Of a DNA stretch of 64,000 bases, positions 10,704-19,792 are shown piece by piece. The position numbers were made by a program, and so were the translations under genes. The notes beneath the pieces were generated by a model that was given only the letters and a program-made list of their open reading frames with translations, was not told the origin of the DNA and did no database searches. This DNA comes from Bacillota bacterium (lineage in GTDB: Bacteria > Bacillota > UBA4882 > UBA8346), in contig JAEVYU010000012.1 of the NCBI GenBank assembly GCA_023392595.1, forward strand, positions 124,001 through 188,000, in the 5' to 3' direction. The first letter of the stretch is position 1, and each line of letters opens with the position of its first letter.

Positions 10704-12005
10704 TCAGTGAAAAACGCTTATCTTATAAAAAACCGGATCCATCGGATTTTTTCTTGAATTTTTAGGACGGAAGAAAACTTCCAGGGATAGAGTATCCGGT
10801 TGAAAGATTACCATTTGCAATGTCATCTTATTGTAAATATCGCCGTTTTCCGAAAAAGTGCCGGGCGACCCATGATTGTAGGTGATAACTTCTTTTAATT
10901 GAGCCGCAGTTACGGCAGGACCTTTCCCTAGAAGTTGGGTTTTGATATTCTTCCATCTTTTGATATTATATTGATTGGAAGTATGATTATCATAATTGCC
11001 GTAAAGGACAAAGGAATTCACAGCGGCAACGGCATTGTCAATCCCCCAGTCTACTTTATTGTTTAACCGGGAACCGGAATTTCGCAGCATCCGTCTGACC
11101 TTATGCCCGGCGGGCCCGTTTCCGCTGAAATTGTTTTCCAATATCACACTGCTTTCCGGATCCGAAAAACCAATCAGATGGTTATACGTATAAAGTTTCC
11201 GGGGATCCCGCATATATTCGGCAGCTTCATTCATTGTCCGGCAGTTCTCCAGCGCATATCGAAGGTCCAACGGATAAGAACGCCTTCCTTCTGATGTATA
11301 CGACGCATTGCTTCCGGCATCAAGTATTCCCGCAAAGATCTTCCGGTCATTAAAACCGGTCAATATACCCATATATCCTAGGTAGCCAATGGAGCAAACT
11401 TTTTTGCCGGGATAAATAAAAGTTATGATTGCTTGAATCCTCGGCAGTTGATTTTTGCTTCCGCCATACCAATCAAGGTTTCTAGCCGTAATTGTTTTAT
11501 GGGTCTGGGAACGCAACCCAAATACGGAAACATAACTGCATTGACTACCGCGTACGACATCGGTGAACAAATTGAAAAGGAAAATTTCGTCACCGGAAAC
11601 CTTCCGATCTCCCCAGCCATTCCGGTTCCCTCCCGAAAAAACCGAGGCCATTCCGGCGATTTCCTCCGCATAATCCCGGTTTATTTGCGGCTTTATATCC
11701 TGCAAACGGTAAAACGCATATTTATACTCGTACTTTGTCAAGTTCTCGGCTATGTAGGAATCGATCAAGGACTCATAATCCGGCACCATTCCCAAGATTC
11801 CCTTGGCAAACGTTTCCCCCATTTGCCGGCGGGATAAACCGCTGCGGTAATCAAGGGATACCGAAAAATAATTTCCTTTATTGCGGATAATGACTCCTTT
11901 CGCCTGAAAACTACTATTTCCTGAAGTTTTCACGACAGGGGCCATCTGGAGCAACATCCAAAATATCAAACCTGCGGTTAAAAACCTTTTCAGCATCGGA
12001 GACAC
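10704..12005 (-). CDS. Secreted Ntn-type amide hydrolase (choloylglycine hydrolase/NAAA/C45-like)
   Basis: 433 residues with a signal peptide: basic MLKR, then a hydrophobic stretch to about residue 25. The core has GSQCSYVSVFG (Cys156) followed by ITARNLDWYGG (Arg175, Asp178). A Cys followed by R-N-L-D-W is the hallmark of the cysteine Ntn hydrolases of the penicillin V acylase, bile-salt hydrolase and N-acylethanolamine amidase group, in which the Cys becomes the N-terminal nucleophile after self-cleavage and an N-acyl amide is hydrolysed. It sits between the exporter (13-nt gap, AAGGAG site) and the acyl-initiated synthetase (19-nt gap). I infer that it removes the fatty acyl cap from the exported product, the role PvdQ plays for pyoverdine. 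Acting in chain release or self-protection is an alternative. Exact subfamily uncertain. Confidence 0.72.
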   Translation of the reverse strand: MSPMLKRFLTAGLIFWMLLQMAPVVKTSGNSSFQAKGVIIRNKGNYFSVSLDYRSGLSRRQMGETFAKGILGMVPDYESLIDSYIAENLTKYEYKYAFYRLQDIKPQINRDYAEEIAGMASVFSGGNRNGWGDRKVSGDEIFLFNLFTDVVRGSQCSYVSVFGLRSQTHKTITARNLDWYGGSKNQLPRIQAIITFIYPGKKVCSIGYLGYMGILTGFNDRKIFAGILDAGSNASYTSEGRRSYPLDLRYALENCRTMNEAAEYMRDPRKLYTYNHLIGFSDPESSVILENNFSGNGPAGHKVRRMLRNSGSRLNNKVDWGIDNAVAAVNSFVLYGNYDNHTSNQYNIKRWKNIKTQLLGKGPAVTAAQLKEVITYNHGSPGTFSENGDIYNKMTLQMVIFQPDTLSLEVFFRPKNSRKNPMDPVFYKISVFH

Positions 12006-12018
12006 TCCTTATCCATTC

Positions 12019-13989
12019 TTAGGCGCTGGTTTCGATTGGATTTAAATCCGCTTTGATATCCAAAGCGACCACCTGTCCGGTTTCCATCTTCAAGCGCTTA
12101 TCGGCAGTATCAAAATAACGATCGTCATGAGTAATGGCAATAATTATTTTCTCTCTGGACTTAAGCTCCGGCAGCAAGACCCGATAAAAAAACCTCCTAA
12201 ATTCAGGGTCCTGGTCTGCGGCCCATTCATCAAAAAGATAAACCGGTCGGTCTTCCAAAAAACTTATTAATAAGGCCAGCCTTTTTCTTTGACCACTTGA
12301 AAGTTTAACCGTGCTAAAAGTCCCATCCTTTATCTCAACTTTATCCTTGATCAAAAAGGCTTCCAGATACTTTTGAATTTCTTCGGTTTTTTGCTTATAA
12401 TCAATTCCATACATTTTATCAAAAAGATAAAAATCGCTAAAAATCGCCGCAAAATAACTGCCGAGCATCTCGGGGGCGATCGCTTGACCATTTACGATTA
12501 TTTCTCCCGCATCCGGTTGGTATAAGCCGGTAATCAGCTTCGCAAGGGTTGATTTGCCGCTGCCGTTTCCGCCCGAAATAAAAATGATTTCGCCGGATTT
12601 AAATTCACAATTCACGGGACCTACTACAAAATTCTCGCCATCAGTGTTTTTATATTGGAATTGGATATTCTTGAGTTCAATTTTTAAATTCCGTCCACCC
12701 GCCGGTTGGGGTATTGTTTTGATACCCTCCTCAATCAATGAAATTTCCTGAATAAGCCGGTTAATCCTCTTCCAGCTGACCATTACCCGCATGACCCCCG
12801 GCACCAGATAAATCTCCTGATTCACGATGCCTCCCATATACAGGTATACTAAAACATAGTTTCGAAGGGTATTATTCTGTAAATTGGGAAACAACAACGG
12901 GAAGATGAAAACGACCACTCCCACCACAGCGATATAAAGAATTTCCCCCAATACCGAAACACCGACAAACTTAAATTCCCCCGCCACGCGCGTATCCCGG
13001 TAATCCCGGCAACTTTTAAGGATATCGGCCGTAAATTCAACGCGTTTTTTTTGATTAATTGCCAATTCTTTGAATCCTTTTGCTATATCATTGATATATT
13101 TAAAAAAAAGGTTTTGAATATCTCTGTTTTCTTCAAATTTTTTCTCCGCCGCCTCGCTTACCGTCAGGAATAATCCGACGGCCAAAAGGATGATAGCGAT
13201 GGAACAAAACATTCCGAGAAGATTCAGGGTGCCCAAATATATAAAGCAGGTAATCAGGGTGATCACTCCGGTTAATCCGTTCACAAAAGCATTCACAAAA
13301 CCGCTGACTGTCTCGGTATCATTATTCAATGCCGCCTGTATCTTGCCGTCATCCAGGGCCTCAAATTGGCTAAAAGGCGCCTGAAGTGTTTTCCTAATGA
13401 TTTCGGACCGTTTATCATACACTACCTCACTGGTAATGGTGATTAATTTCTTGCGCACAATCATCGCGCTCACAGTAAAAAGGACGATCCCAAGTATGAA
13501 ATACAAGTACAAACCGCTTTCGATTCCCACCCTCCGGCTGGTATCGTCCAAAATTCTGTTCAGCGCCGTATTGATAATCAATATTATCAACGAGTTCCCA
13601 ATGGCGCTTACGATACTCAGGACGATGATCATAAAGTAGGGTTTATCACCCTTTTTGATAAAAAAATAGGATATTATAAAATATAAATAAAACAAGGGAA
13701 TAACCGCAGCCAGACAAACTGCTCCCGTAATCAACGCCGACGGGCCGAATTCATCAATCATCGCCCAGGTTGTTCCATAAAACAATGCATAGGGAACTTT
13801 ATACAAACAATAACCCAGACCCCCGATGAGCATCAGCGAAAAGAGCAACACGCCCCACCCTTTGAGCCCGTTTCCCTCGAAACTCCGCTCTTTCAATAAG
13901 AGTTCCCTGCACAATTGATACAGGTAATAACTGGTAACTGCCGCCAATACAATGGAAACAAGGATGATGGTAAGGCCGATATCAACCAT
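12019..13989 (-). CDS. Cyclic-peptide/siderophore-type ABC exporter (PvdE/SyrD family), TM-NBD half transporter
   Basis: 656 residues. An extra N-terminal membrane part (about 1-145, several helices) precedes an ABC exporter transmembrane domain (to about 400) and an ATPase domain: Walker A GGNGSGKS at 473, signature LSSGQ at 563, Walker B VYLFDEW at 583 and the switch His at about 621. The stretch FDEWAADQDPEFRRFFY is diagnostic of the PvdE/SyrD family that exports non-ribosomal peptides, in pyoverdine biosynthesis the still-acylated precursor. It likely works as a homodimer exporting the operon product. The start ATG at 13989 has AAAGGAAG upstream. About 140 nt separates it from the thioesterase gene, with no obvious terminator. 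Confidence 0.92.
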   Translation of the reverse strand: MVDIGLTIILVSIVLAAVTSYYLYQLCRELLLKERSFEGNGLKGWGVLLFSLMLIGGLGYCLYKVPYALFYGTTWAMIDEFGPSALITGAVCLAAVIPLFYLYFIISYFFIKKGDKPYFMIIVLSIVSAIGNSLIILIINTALNRILDDTSRRVGIESGLYLYFILGIVLFTVSAMIVRKKLITITSEVVYDKRSEIIRKTLQAPFSQFEALDDGKIQAALNNDTETVSGFVNAFVNGLTGVITLITCFIYLGTLNLLGMFCSIAIILLAVGLFLTVSEAAEKKFEENRDIQNLFFKYINDIAKGFKELAINQKKRVEFTADILKSCRDYRDTRVAGEFKFVGVSVLGEILYIAVVGVVVFIFPLLFPNLQNNTLRNYVLVYLYMGGIVNQEIYLVPGVMRVMVSWKRINRLIQEISLIEEGIKTIPQPAGGRNLKIELKNIQFQYKNTDGENFVVGPVNCEFKSGEIIFISGGNGSGKSTLAKLITGLYQPDAGEIIVNGQAIAPEMLGSYFAAIFSDFYLFDKMYGIDYKQKTEEIQKYLEAFLIKDKVEIKDGTFSTVKLSSGQRKRLALLISFLEDRPVYLFDEWAADQDPEFRRFFYRVLLPELKSREKIIIAITHDDRYFDTADKRLKMETGQVVALDIKADLNPIETSA

Positions 13990-14129
13990 TTTGCGCTTCC
14001 TTTCTCAAAATCTTTCCAACGGCTATGAAAAAGTAAAATTTTCTTCACCAAAGCGGCAAAGCTAAAGGACTTCTTAGGGGGATTTAACTCGAATAACCTT
14101 TCAGCATTCCCCTTGGCATCCGGCGTAGT

Positions 14130-14843
14130 TCAACGGACCCACGGGGATAAAGTATTATTAATAATTGCCGTTATCTCTTTCACATGGTCATGAATAAAAA
14201 AATGGTTCCCTTCAAATTGATGAATCTCGGCTCCGGTTCTTGAATGTTTTTGCCATTCCAGCAATTCGGGGCTGGTGACTAGGGGATCGGCTCTCCCCCC
14301 AAATGCGGTTATCCCGCATTGAAATTGCGCGTTTTTCTCCACATAATCATACAATTCAATCAGCCGGTAATCCGCCTTCAAAATAGGGATAAATATCTCC
14401 CTGAGCTCCTTGGAATCAAAAATTTCTTTCGAAGTTCCGCCGATTTTAATCATTTCATACGCGAAAAGCTGATCCGACAATAAATGCAACATTCCCGGCG
14501 TCTTGTGAATATGGGGCGGGTATCTTCCCGATACAAAAATATGGGCAGGCTCTTTCCCGCAGCTTTCCCTGATCTTGTTGCATATTTCATAACCAAGGAT
14601 ACTTCCCATGCTATGCCCAAAGACGACGAACGGCAGATCTTGCAATAGTCCAGAAACTTCATGGTAAATATCATCGATCGCCTCAGCCATATCGGAATAA
14701 AAATTTTCCTTGATCCTTTTTCCTCTTCCGGCATATTCGATTGGTACCAATTCAATGGCGCCATCCAAATACATTTTCCACTTACTGTATATGGAAGCCG
14801 AACCGCCTGCATAGGGAAAACAGAATAACCTTATCCTTTTCAT
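14130..14843 (-). CDS. Type II thioesterase (GrsT/LgrE-like)
   Basis: 237 residues, an alpha/beta hydrolase of the external thioesterase family found with NRPS and PKS operons. The N-terminal LFCFPYAGGSASIY block forms the oxyanion region, GHSMG (Ser78) carries the nucleophile and GNHFFIHDH near residue 213 the catalytic His. These enzymes clear wrongly primed or stalled carrier proteins and sometimes assist release. The synthetase visible here has no internal thioesterase, so a release role is possible. As the gene furthest upstream on the minus strand it is probably the first gene of the operon, with its promoter in the 600-bp gap beyond 14843. Confidence 0.92.
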   Translation of the reverse strand: MKRIRLFCFPYAGGSASIYSKWKMYLDGAIELVPIEYAGRGKRIKENFYSDMAEAIDDIYHEVSGLLQDLPFVVFGHSMGSILGYEICNKIRESCGKEPAHIFVSGRYPPHIHKTPGMLHLLSDQLFAYEMIKIGGTSKEIFDSKELREIFIPILKADYRLIELYDYVEKNAQFQCGITAFGGRADPLVTSPELLEWQKHSRTGAEIHQFEGNHFFIHDHVKEITAIINNTLSPWVR

Positions 14844-15443
14844 GCGGTTTCCTCATTCAAAAGTGATCATCCATCAATGTTGGAATTATCATTGCTGAAA
14901 TCATGGTGGTGAGAGGGCAATACTTCGTGGTTGTTGTCAAAGCGCGGTTAAGGGTAAAACTGGCAAGCCGGAAAGCAAAGATTCTCAAAACAGTATTTCA
15001 TTAAGATGATTTGAGTGAAGCGATAGAAAATATAACTGAGATTCTTCACAAACGTTTGTTAAATCGGCTATAACATAACTCTTGTTTACCTTAAATGAAG
15101 CTTCCCTCCATCCCTGTAAACAGGCCTCCCTGTTCGGTTTAATGGGCGTTTTCATTGATAGCTCTAGTTTCGATAAAAACTATGCAACTATAAAATATAA
15201 AAAATTGTGAATTATCCCAACAAACTATTATAAACATATTTCTAGAATAATTTCATAATTCCTTCTGTTCGAAAATATTTTTTAAAACTTAACCTAATTC
15301 CGGACTAATCTGACCCTTAATCCTGTTGTCATTTTATTATCGAATGGATAAACAAAAATTTCCGCTTCTCTTTTTAGGAACGGAAATTTTTGTTTCTTAT
15401 TTTTCAAAACAATCATAAATCATTTTAAATTTAACTTAATCTT
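14844..15443. other. Intergenic region upstream of the biosynthetic operon
   Basis: No open frame of note on either strand. This AT-rich stretch must hold the minus-strand promoter of the thioesterase-led operon; a TATAAT-like box (ATTATA on the plus strand at 15227-15232) is a weak candidate. The end next to 15444 carries the hairpin listed separately. Confidence 0.5.
15350..15395. terminator. Perfect 15-bp hairpin downstream of the nucleotidyltransferase gene
   Basis: The arms 15350-15364 and 15381-15395 are exact complements (core AACAAAAATTTCCG with CGGAAATTTTTGTT) around a 16-nt loop. The stem ends in T-rich sequence when read on either strand. It lies about 50 bp past the stop of the minus-strand gene at 15444, so it most likely ends that transcript. 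Confidence 0.6.
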
Positions 15444-17927
15444 CTATTCCGTCTGCAACTGATGAATCCGGCTCCAATAAATCTGACTCAAGGCGTCGGC
15501 TTCTTCGGAAGTATTGGCCTCGGAATAAATTTTAAAAATCGGCTCTTCGGCATCAGGTAAAACTAGCGCCCAACCTTGTTCATGAAATACTTTGAGTCCG
15601 TCAGTCATTTCCAGAGGACGATTTTTATTTTCTTCAAACAAATTTCGCATGATCCGCCCTTTATCTTCCCAGGAACAATCGGCTTCCCGGTAGCTTCTTT
15701 CAACATTCGGTATCAGCATTTTGGCCTCAGATAAAGACAATTGCTCCCTGGCCAATAATTCCATTATTTTCACCAGACATACCAATGAATCATACTCCGG
15801 TTGATATAAGTTTCTCCCATCCGCCGACGGAAATAGTTTTTCCTGAGCTACCTTTTCCATCATTGAGCGAGGATTGGCTTTCGTACGGATGACTTGACCA
15901 TGAAATTGCCGGGCAATTTCCTCAATAAATTGGGGCGCCGTAACTTGAACCGCTATGGTAGCTTGGGGTTTATATTTTAAAACCCAAAAAGCAAGCAGCG
16001 CCGTTAATTGTTCATCCTTCAGCAATTCACCGTGTTCATCCAGTATAATTAGTCTTTCCCCATCATTCCCGGAGATGATTCCGAAATCTGCCCCGGAGGA
16101 TTTGATTTCTTCCCCAACAGCACTCATTATCCGGGCTAATTCTTTTAATGGCCTTACACGGTGAATTGAATCCCCCGGTTGATTTTGGGCAACAACAACT
16201 TCACCTCCCAGCTTGTCCAATAAACTGGGCAGAATCAGCGAAAGGCTGCCATTATCATAATGAATAACCATTTTATAATGCCTTGTTTGAATCAATTTTC
16301 TCGCTTCAGAATTCAAGAATCCCTCTAAATACGGTTCTATTAAATGGGGCACAAATGCCAATTCACCCATGGCGCCTGCCTCTACCCTTAAGAAATCCTC
16401 GCAAAAATATGCATTTTCCAAAGCCCGCTCGTTGTTTTTATCGATATACAAGCCGGAATGATCGAAAAATTCTATCACTATACCGTCGCTTTGTTGCGGA
16501 CTCATCCGCAGATGCACTCCCCCTCTAACTCCCAAAGATGGAATGGCGTATCTTGTCGCCGACGAGGGTATGGTGCCCAGGTCATAAACATCAACCCCTG
16601 CCGCCAGAACTCCCGAAACCAGCGCTCTTTTTAATACTCTCGTCGCACGGTAATGATCCGAACTGACTACAATTTTAGCGCCTGGCTTTAAATGGGCTCC
16701 CAAAACACTCCCTATTTTCGCCACAAATTCCGGATTGATTTCCTGATTGATGATGCCGGAAATTCCCCTATTCCCGAAAAGGCTCCTCGAACCCTTAAGC
16801 GACCAGATTAAACTGTCGTTTAAAATCGAACCGCTATCAATATCTTTATGGGGCCAAACCCTCACTGAGGGTTTTACAATTGCCCGTGTGCCTATATTAA
16901 CATTTTCTCCAAGCACCGCTCCTTCATGGATGGTATTTCTTCCTTTTAGACTCACATTTTGGCAAATGATAGCTCCATTTACTTCACAGTCCCCTCCCAT
17001 ATAACAATGGCTCCATACAATGCTATGCTCAACTTCCGAGCCGCTTTGAAGGGTCCCATAGTCTCCAATAACCGACATTTCTCCTATACTAACCCGGTCG
17101 GCAATTTTCACATAACTACCCAATAATGCCGGAGCCGTAATCTTTGCGCCCGGATCAATTTCGACTCCTTCACCAACCCAAACTCCGGGGTTTATCTCCT
17201 TCCCCGCTTTCTCTACGCTGACTTTGCCCGTTAATACATCATAATGGGCTTGACGATATTGTTCCAGATTGCCTATATCCGACCAGTAACCTGAAGCCAC
17301 ATAGCCATATAAGGGTTCGTTTTTGGCTTGTAATAACGGAAAAAGATCTTTGCTGAAATCAAAGATTTGCCCCTTTTGAAAGTAGTCAAAAATGTCCGGT
17401 TCTAAAATATAAATTCCCGTATTCACCGTGTCACTAAAAACTTCGCCCCATCCGGGCTTTTCCAGGAAACGCTTAACCCTGCCCTCTTCATCGGTAATCA
17501 CCACTCCGTATTCGAGAGGATTATTTACTTTAGTCAATACAAGGGTCGCAACAGCCCCCTTGGACCGATGAAAATCGACGGCCCCGGTTAAGTTGATATC
17601 TGTTAAGGCGTCCCCACTAATGACCAAAAAAGTCTCATTTAAAAATTCTGCGCCGTTACGCACACTTCCCGCCGTTCCCAACGGAGTTTCTTCAATAAAA
17701 TATTGCATCTGGATGCCGAACTTTTGTCCATTCCCGAAATAATTTTCGATCACCTGCGGCAAATAAAATAGAGTTGCCATGACCTCCGTGAAACCGTGTT
17801 TTTTAAGCAGATTAACGATATGTTCCATCATCGGCCGGTTAGCTATCGGCGTCATGGGTTTTGGTTTATAACATGTCAAAGGCCTCAATCGGGTTCCTTT
17901 TCCTCCGGCCATAATAACTGCTTTCAT
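15444..17927 (-). CDS. Sugar-1-phosphate nucleotidyltransferase / phosphomannomutase-like fusion
   Basis: 827 residues in three parts. Residues 1-232 are a nucleotidyltransferase with the signature GGKGTRLRPLT at 8 and a GDALTDIN metal/sugar region. About 250-370 is a left-handed beta-helix of hexapeptide repeats. The remainder is a phosphoglucomutase/phosphomannomutase fold. The first part should form NDP-sugars (usually annotated mannose-1-phosphate guanylyltransferase). The mutase part is odd: the phosphoserine loop TASHNP reads RMSPQQSD and the metal loop DGDADR reads GNDGERL, so mutase activity is doubtful. AAGGAGG lies just upstream of the ATG. A 47-nt gap links it to the glycosyltransferase gene before it, suggesting joint work in glycan or glycogen-like synthesis. 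Confidence 0.85.
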   Translation of the reverse strand: MKAVIMAGGKGTRLRPLTCYKPKPMTPIANRPMMEHIVNLLKKHGFTEVMATLFYLPQVIENYFGNGQKFGIQMQYFIEETPLGTAGSVRNGAEFLNETFLVISGDALTDINLTGAVDFHRSKGAVATLVLTKVNNPLEYGVVITDEEGRVKRFLEKPGWGEVFSDTVNTGIYILEPDIFDYFQKGQIFDFSKDLFPLLQAKNEPLYGYVASGYWSDIGNLEQYRQAHYDVLTGKVSVEKAGKEINPGVWVGEGVEIDPGAKITAPALLGSYVKIADRVSIGEMSVIGDYGTLQSGSEVEHSIVWSHCYMGGDCEVNGAIICQNVSLKGRNTIHEGAVLGENVNIGTRAIVKPSVRVWPHKDIDSGSILNDSLIWSLKGSRSLFGNRGISGIINQEINPEFVAKIGSVLGAHLKPGAKIVVSSDHYRATRVLKRALVSGVLAAGVDVYDLGTIPSSATRYAIPSLGVRGGVHLRMSPQQSDGIVIEFFDHSGLYIDKNNERALENAYFCEDFLRVEAGAMGELAFVPHLIEPYLEGFLNSEARKLIQTRHYKMVIHYDNGSLSLILPSLLDKLGGEVVVAQNQPGDSIHRVRPLKELARIMSAVGEEIKSSGADFGIISGNDGERLIILDEHGELLKDEQLTALLAFWVLKYKPQATIAVQVTAPQFIEEIARQFHGQVIRTKANPRSMMEKVAQEKLFPSADGRNLYQPEYDSLVCLVKIMELLAREQLSLSEAKMLIPNVERSYREADCSWEDKGRIMRNLFEENKNRPLEMTDGLKVFHEQGWALVLPDAEEPIFKIYSEANTSEEADALSQIYWSRIHQLQTE

Positions 17928-17974
17928 TATAATCCTCCTTAAAATTGCACTGTTTCTACCCTTCCCCCTAAAAA

Positions 17975-19264
17975 CTAATGAACATCACGATACCGAGTCA
18001 TTTCCTCAGCTTCTATCGTTTTGATCATATTTGCCATGATGATTTCCCGGGCTGCCTCTTCATGCATTACCGCATGCCAATTGGATTTTTGATTTTCCTC
18101 GATGATCTCCCGATATACCTGATGGGTTTGGATTGCAATTTTGTCCCAGCTGTAGATTTGTTGTACATCTTTGAGGGCTGAAGCTTTCATTTTGGTACTA
18201 TGGTCGGGGTGCTGCAAGGCCCAAATCATATTATCCGCTAAGGAATTTACATTATCGCAATAGACTTTCAAACCGTTTTCTCCATGGCGGATGATTTCTC
18301 CCAATCCTCCCGCATCGGAAGCAATCACAAGTGCGCCTGCAGCCATTCCCTCCAAAGCCACAATACCGAAAGGTTCATAAAGACTGGGGAAGACAGCCAC
18401 GGTCGCCGCTTTATACAATGCATTCCGGGTATCGTCGTCAATGTAACCGGCAAAATATACGCGATGGTAAATACCTAATTGATAGGCACGATGTTTTAAT
18501 TCTTCCAGGTAAGGACCTTTGCCGGCAATCACCAATTTAGCGCCGGGTTCAACTCCCAGCACTCTTGAATAAGCATCAAGCAGAACTCCCAGCCCTTTCT
18601 CCCGGACAATACGCCCCACGTAAAAAATCATTTTCTCATCCGGAGCACAATAATGTGTACGGACTTCATCAGGGTTGAGAGCAGTTTTTTCAAATTCACC
18701 GGGATAGACTCCATTGGGAATGATTCGAATCTTATCGACAGGCATTTGGAAAACCCTTTGCAGTTCGGCTTTCATATAATTACTACAGCAAACAACCCTC
18801 CAGGATTCATAACCCAGCCACCACTCCACATTACTGATATAGCGCTGTAATTCATTATGAAGCCCATTATTGCGCCCATATTCAGTTGCGTGAATTGTTG
18901 AGACTAGAGGTATCCGCCAAGAGTGTTTTAAATTCTTGCCTGCGAATGCCGCCAGCCAGTCATGGGCGTGAATGATATCAAAAGTTGCCCCCAGCAAGGC
19001 AAGGCGGTTAGCCATTTCAGTCATATTCAAATTCAGTTGAAGCACCCAGGTTAGAAAATCCGGAGTTGACGGATTGTTCATAACTACCCGGTAAACTTTT
19101 ACTCCGTGAATGGTTTCATAGTCGGCTGCATCTTGAACCCCACAGGTAATTACCGAAACCTCCACATCCTGTTTTACTAAAGCCAGTGCTAAATCATAAA
19201 CATGGCGGGCTATCCCTCCTACAATCTTTGGAGGGAACTCCCAACTAAGCATCAATACCTTCAT
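17975..19264 (-). CDS. GT4-family glycosyltransferase (glycogen synthase-like)
   Basis: 429 residues with a GT-B fold. The N-terminal MLSWEFPPKIVGGIARHV is the glycine-rich acceptor-side loop typical of bacterial glycogen-synthase-like GT4 enzymes. HAHDW follows at about 115. The C-terminal half has FYVGRIVREKG and the E-x7-E donor motif in EPFGIVALEG. It should transfer a glucosyl-type residue from a nucleotide sugar. The ATG at 19264 has a GAGGTGATGG site. It leads a two-gene minus-strand operon with the nucleotidyltransferase fusion, which may supply its donor. Exact acceptor unknown. Confidence 0.88.
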   Translation of the reverse strand: MKVLMLSWEFPPKIVGGIARHVYDLALALVKQDVEVSVITCGVQDAADYETIHGVKVYRVVMNNPSTPDFLTWVLQLNLNMTEMANRLALLGATFDIIHAHDWLAAFAGKNLKHSWRIPLVSTIHATEYGRNNGLHNELQRYISNVEWWLGYESWRVVCCSNYMKAELQRVFQMPVDKIRIIPNGVYPGEFEKTALNPDEVRTHYCAPDEKMIFYVGRIVREKGLGVLLDAYSRVLGVEPGAKLVIAGKGPYLEELKHRAYQLGIYHRVYFAGYIDDDTRNALYKAATVAVFPSLYEPFGIVALEGMAAGALVIASDAGGLGEIIRHGENGLKVYCDNVNSLADNMIWALQHPDHSTKMKASALKDVQQIYSWDKIAIQTHQVYREIIEENQKSNWHAVMHEEAAREIIMANMIKTIEAEEMTRYRDVH

Positions 19265-19792
19265 ACCATCACCTCAAAATTATTTTGCCAAAATGTATGG
19301 ATTGGCGTGCACTCTTTGAAACATCCATATGAGTTGACTCATCTCGTAAAATATGTAAAAGAGATTCAATTGCCATAGATTCACGGGATTGGGAAGAGCT
19401 ATCAAGGATTCCAAGAGTGCTCAATTAGTTTAACCCGGGGGCAGTATCTCTATGACAATTTTAAGGTCGTCATTCCATATTTTCCATGAATCAATGGACA
19501 TAGCTACACAATAATCAATGATTTCCCCTATGGTTGTCCTGCATCTGCATATGGTTGACTTTTAACCGAATTTGTTATAATATGCATAGTATTGATCTTT
19601 TTTTGATAATTCACTTAAAATTCACCACGATTTTACTCTTATATTGTAAATATGCGTTTCCGGATCGTTTGACAAGTTAATTTCTTTAACAGATAATCCC
19701 GATCCAAGCTGAACTGGCGCCAAGGTTTTTTACTTTTTTAAGTTTAAATAGGTTGACTATTCAATCGTCCGCAACAAGAGAGGAGAATCTTT
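19265..19792. other. Divergent intergenic region between GT4 and acyl-CoA ligase genes
   Basis: A 528-bp AT-rich gap between divergently transcribed genes, without credible coding frames. It holds a good plus-strand sigma-A-type promoter (19669-19697) and a second weaker one (TTGACT at 19555 with TATAAT at 19576, only 15 nt apart). The minus-strand promoter for the glycosyltransferase operon must also be here but was not resolved. Confidence 0.6.
19669..19697 (+). promoter_or_regulatory. Sigma-A-type promoter for the acyl-CoA ligase gene
   Basis: TTGACA at 19669-19674, a 17-nt spacer and GATAAT at 19692-19697. It predicts a start near 19704 and a leader of about 90 nt before the TTG start codon at 19793. 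Confidence 0.7.
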
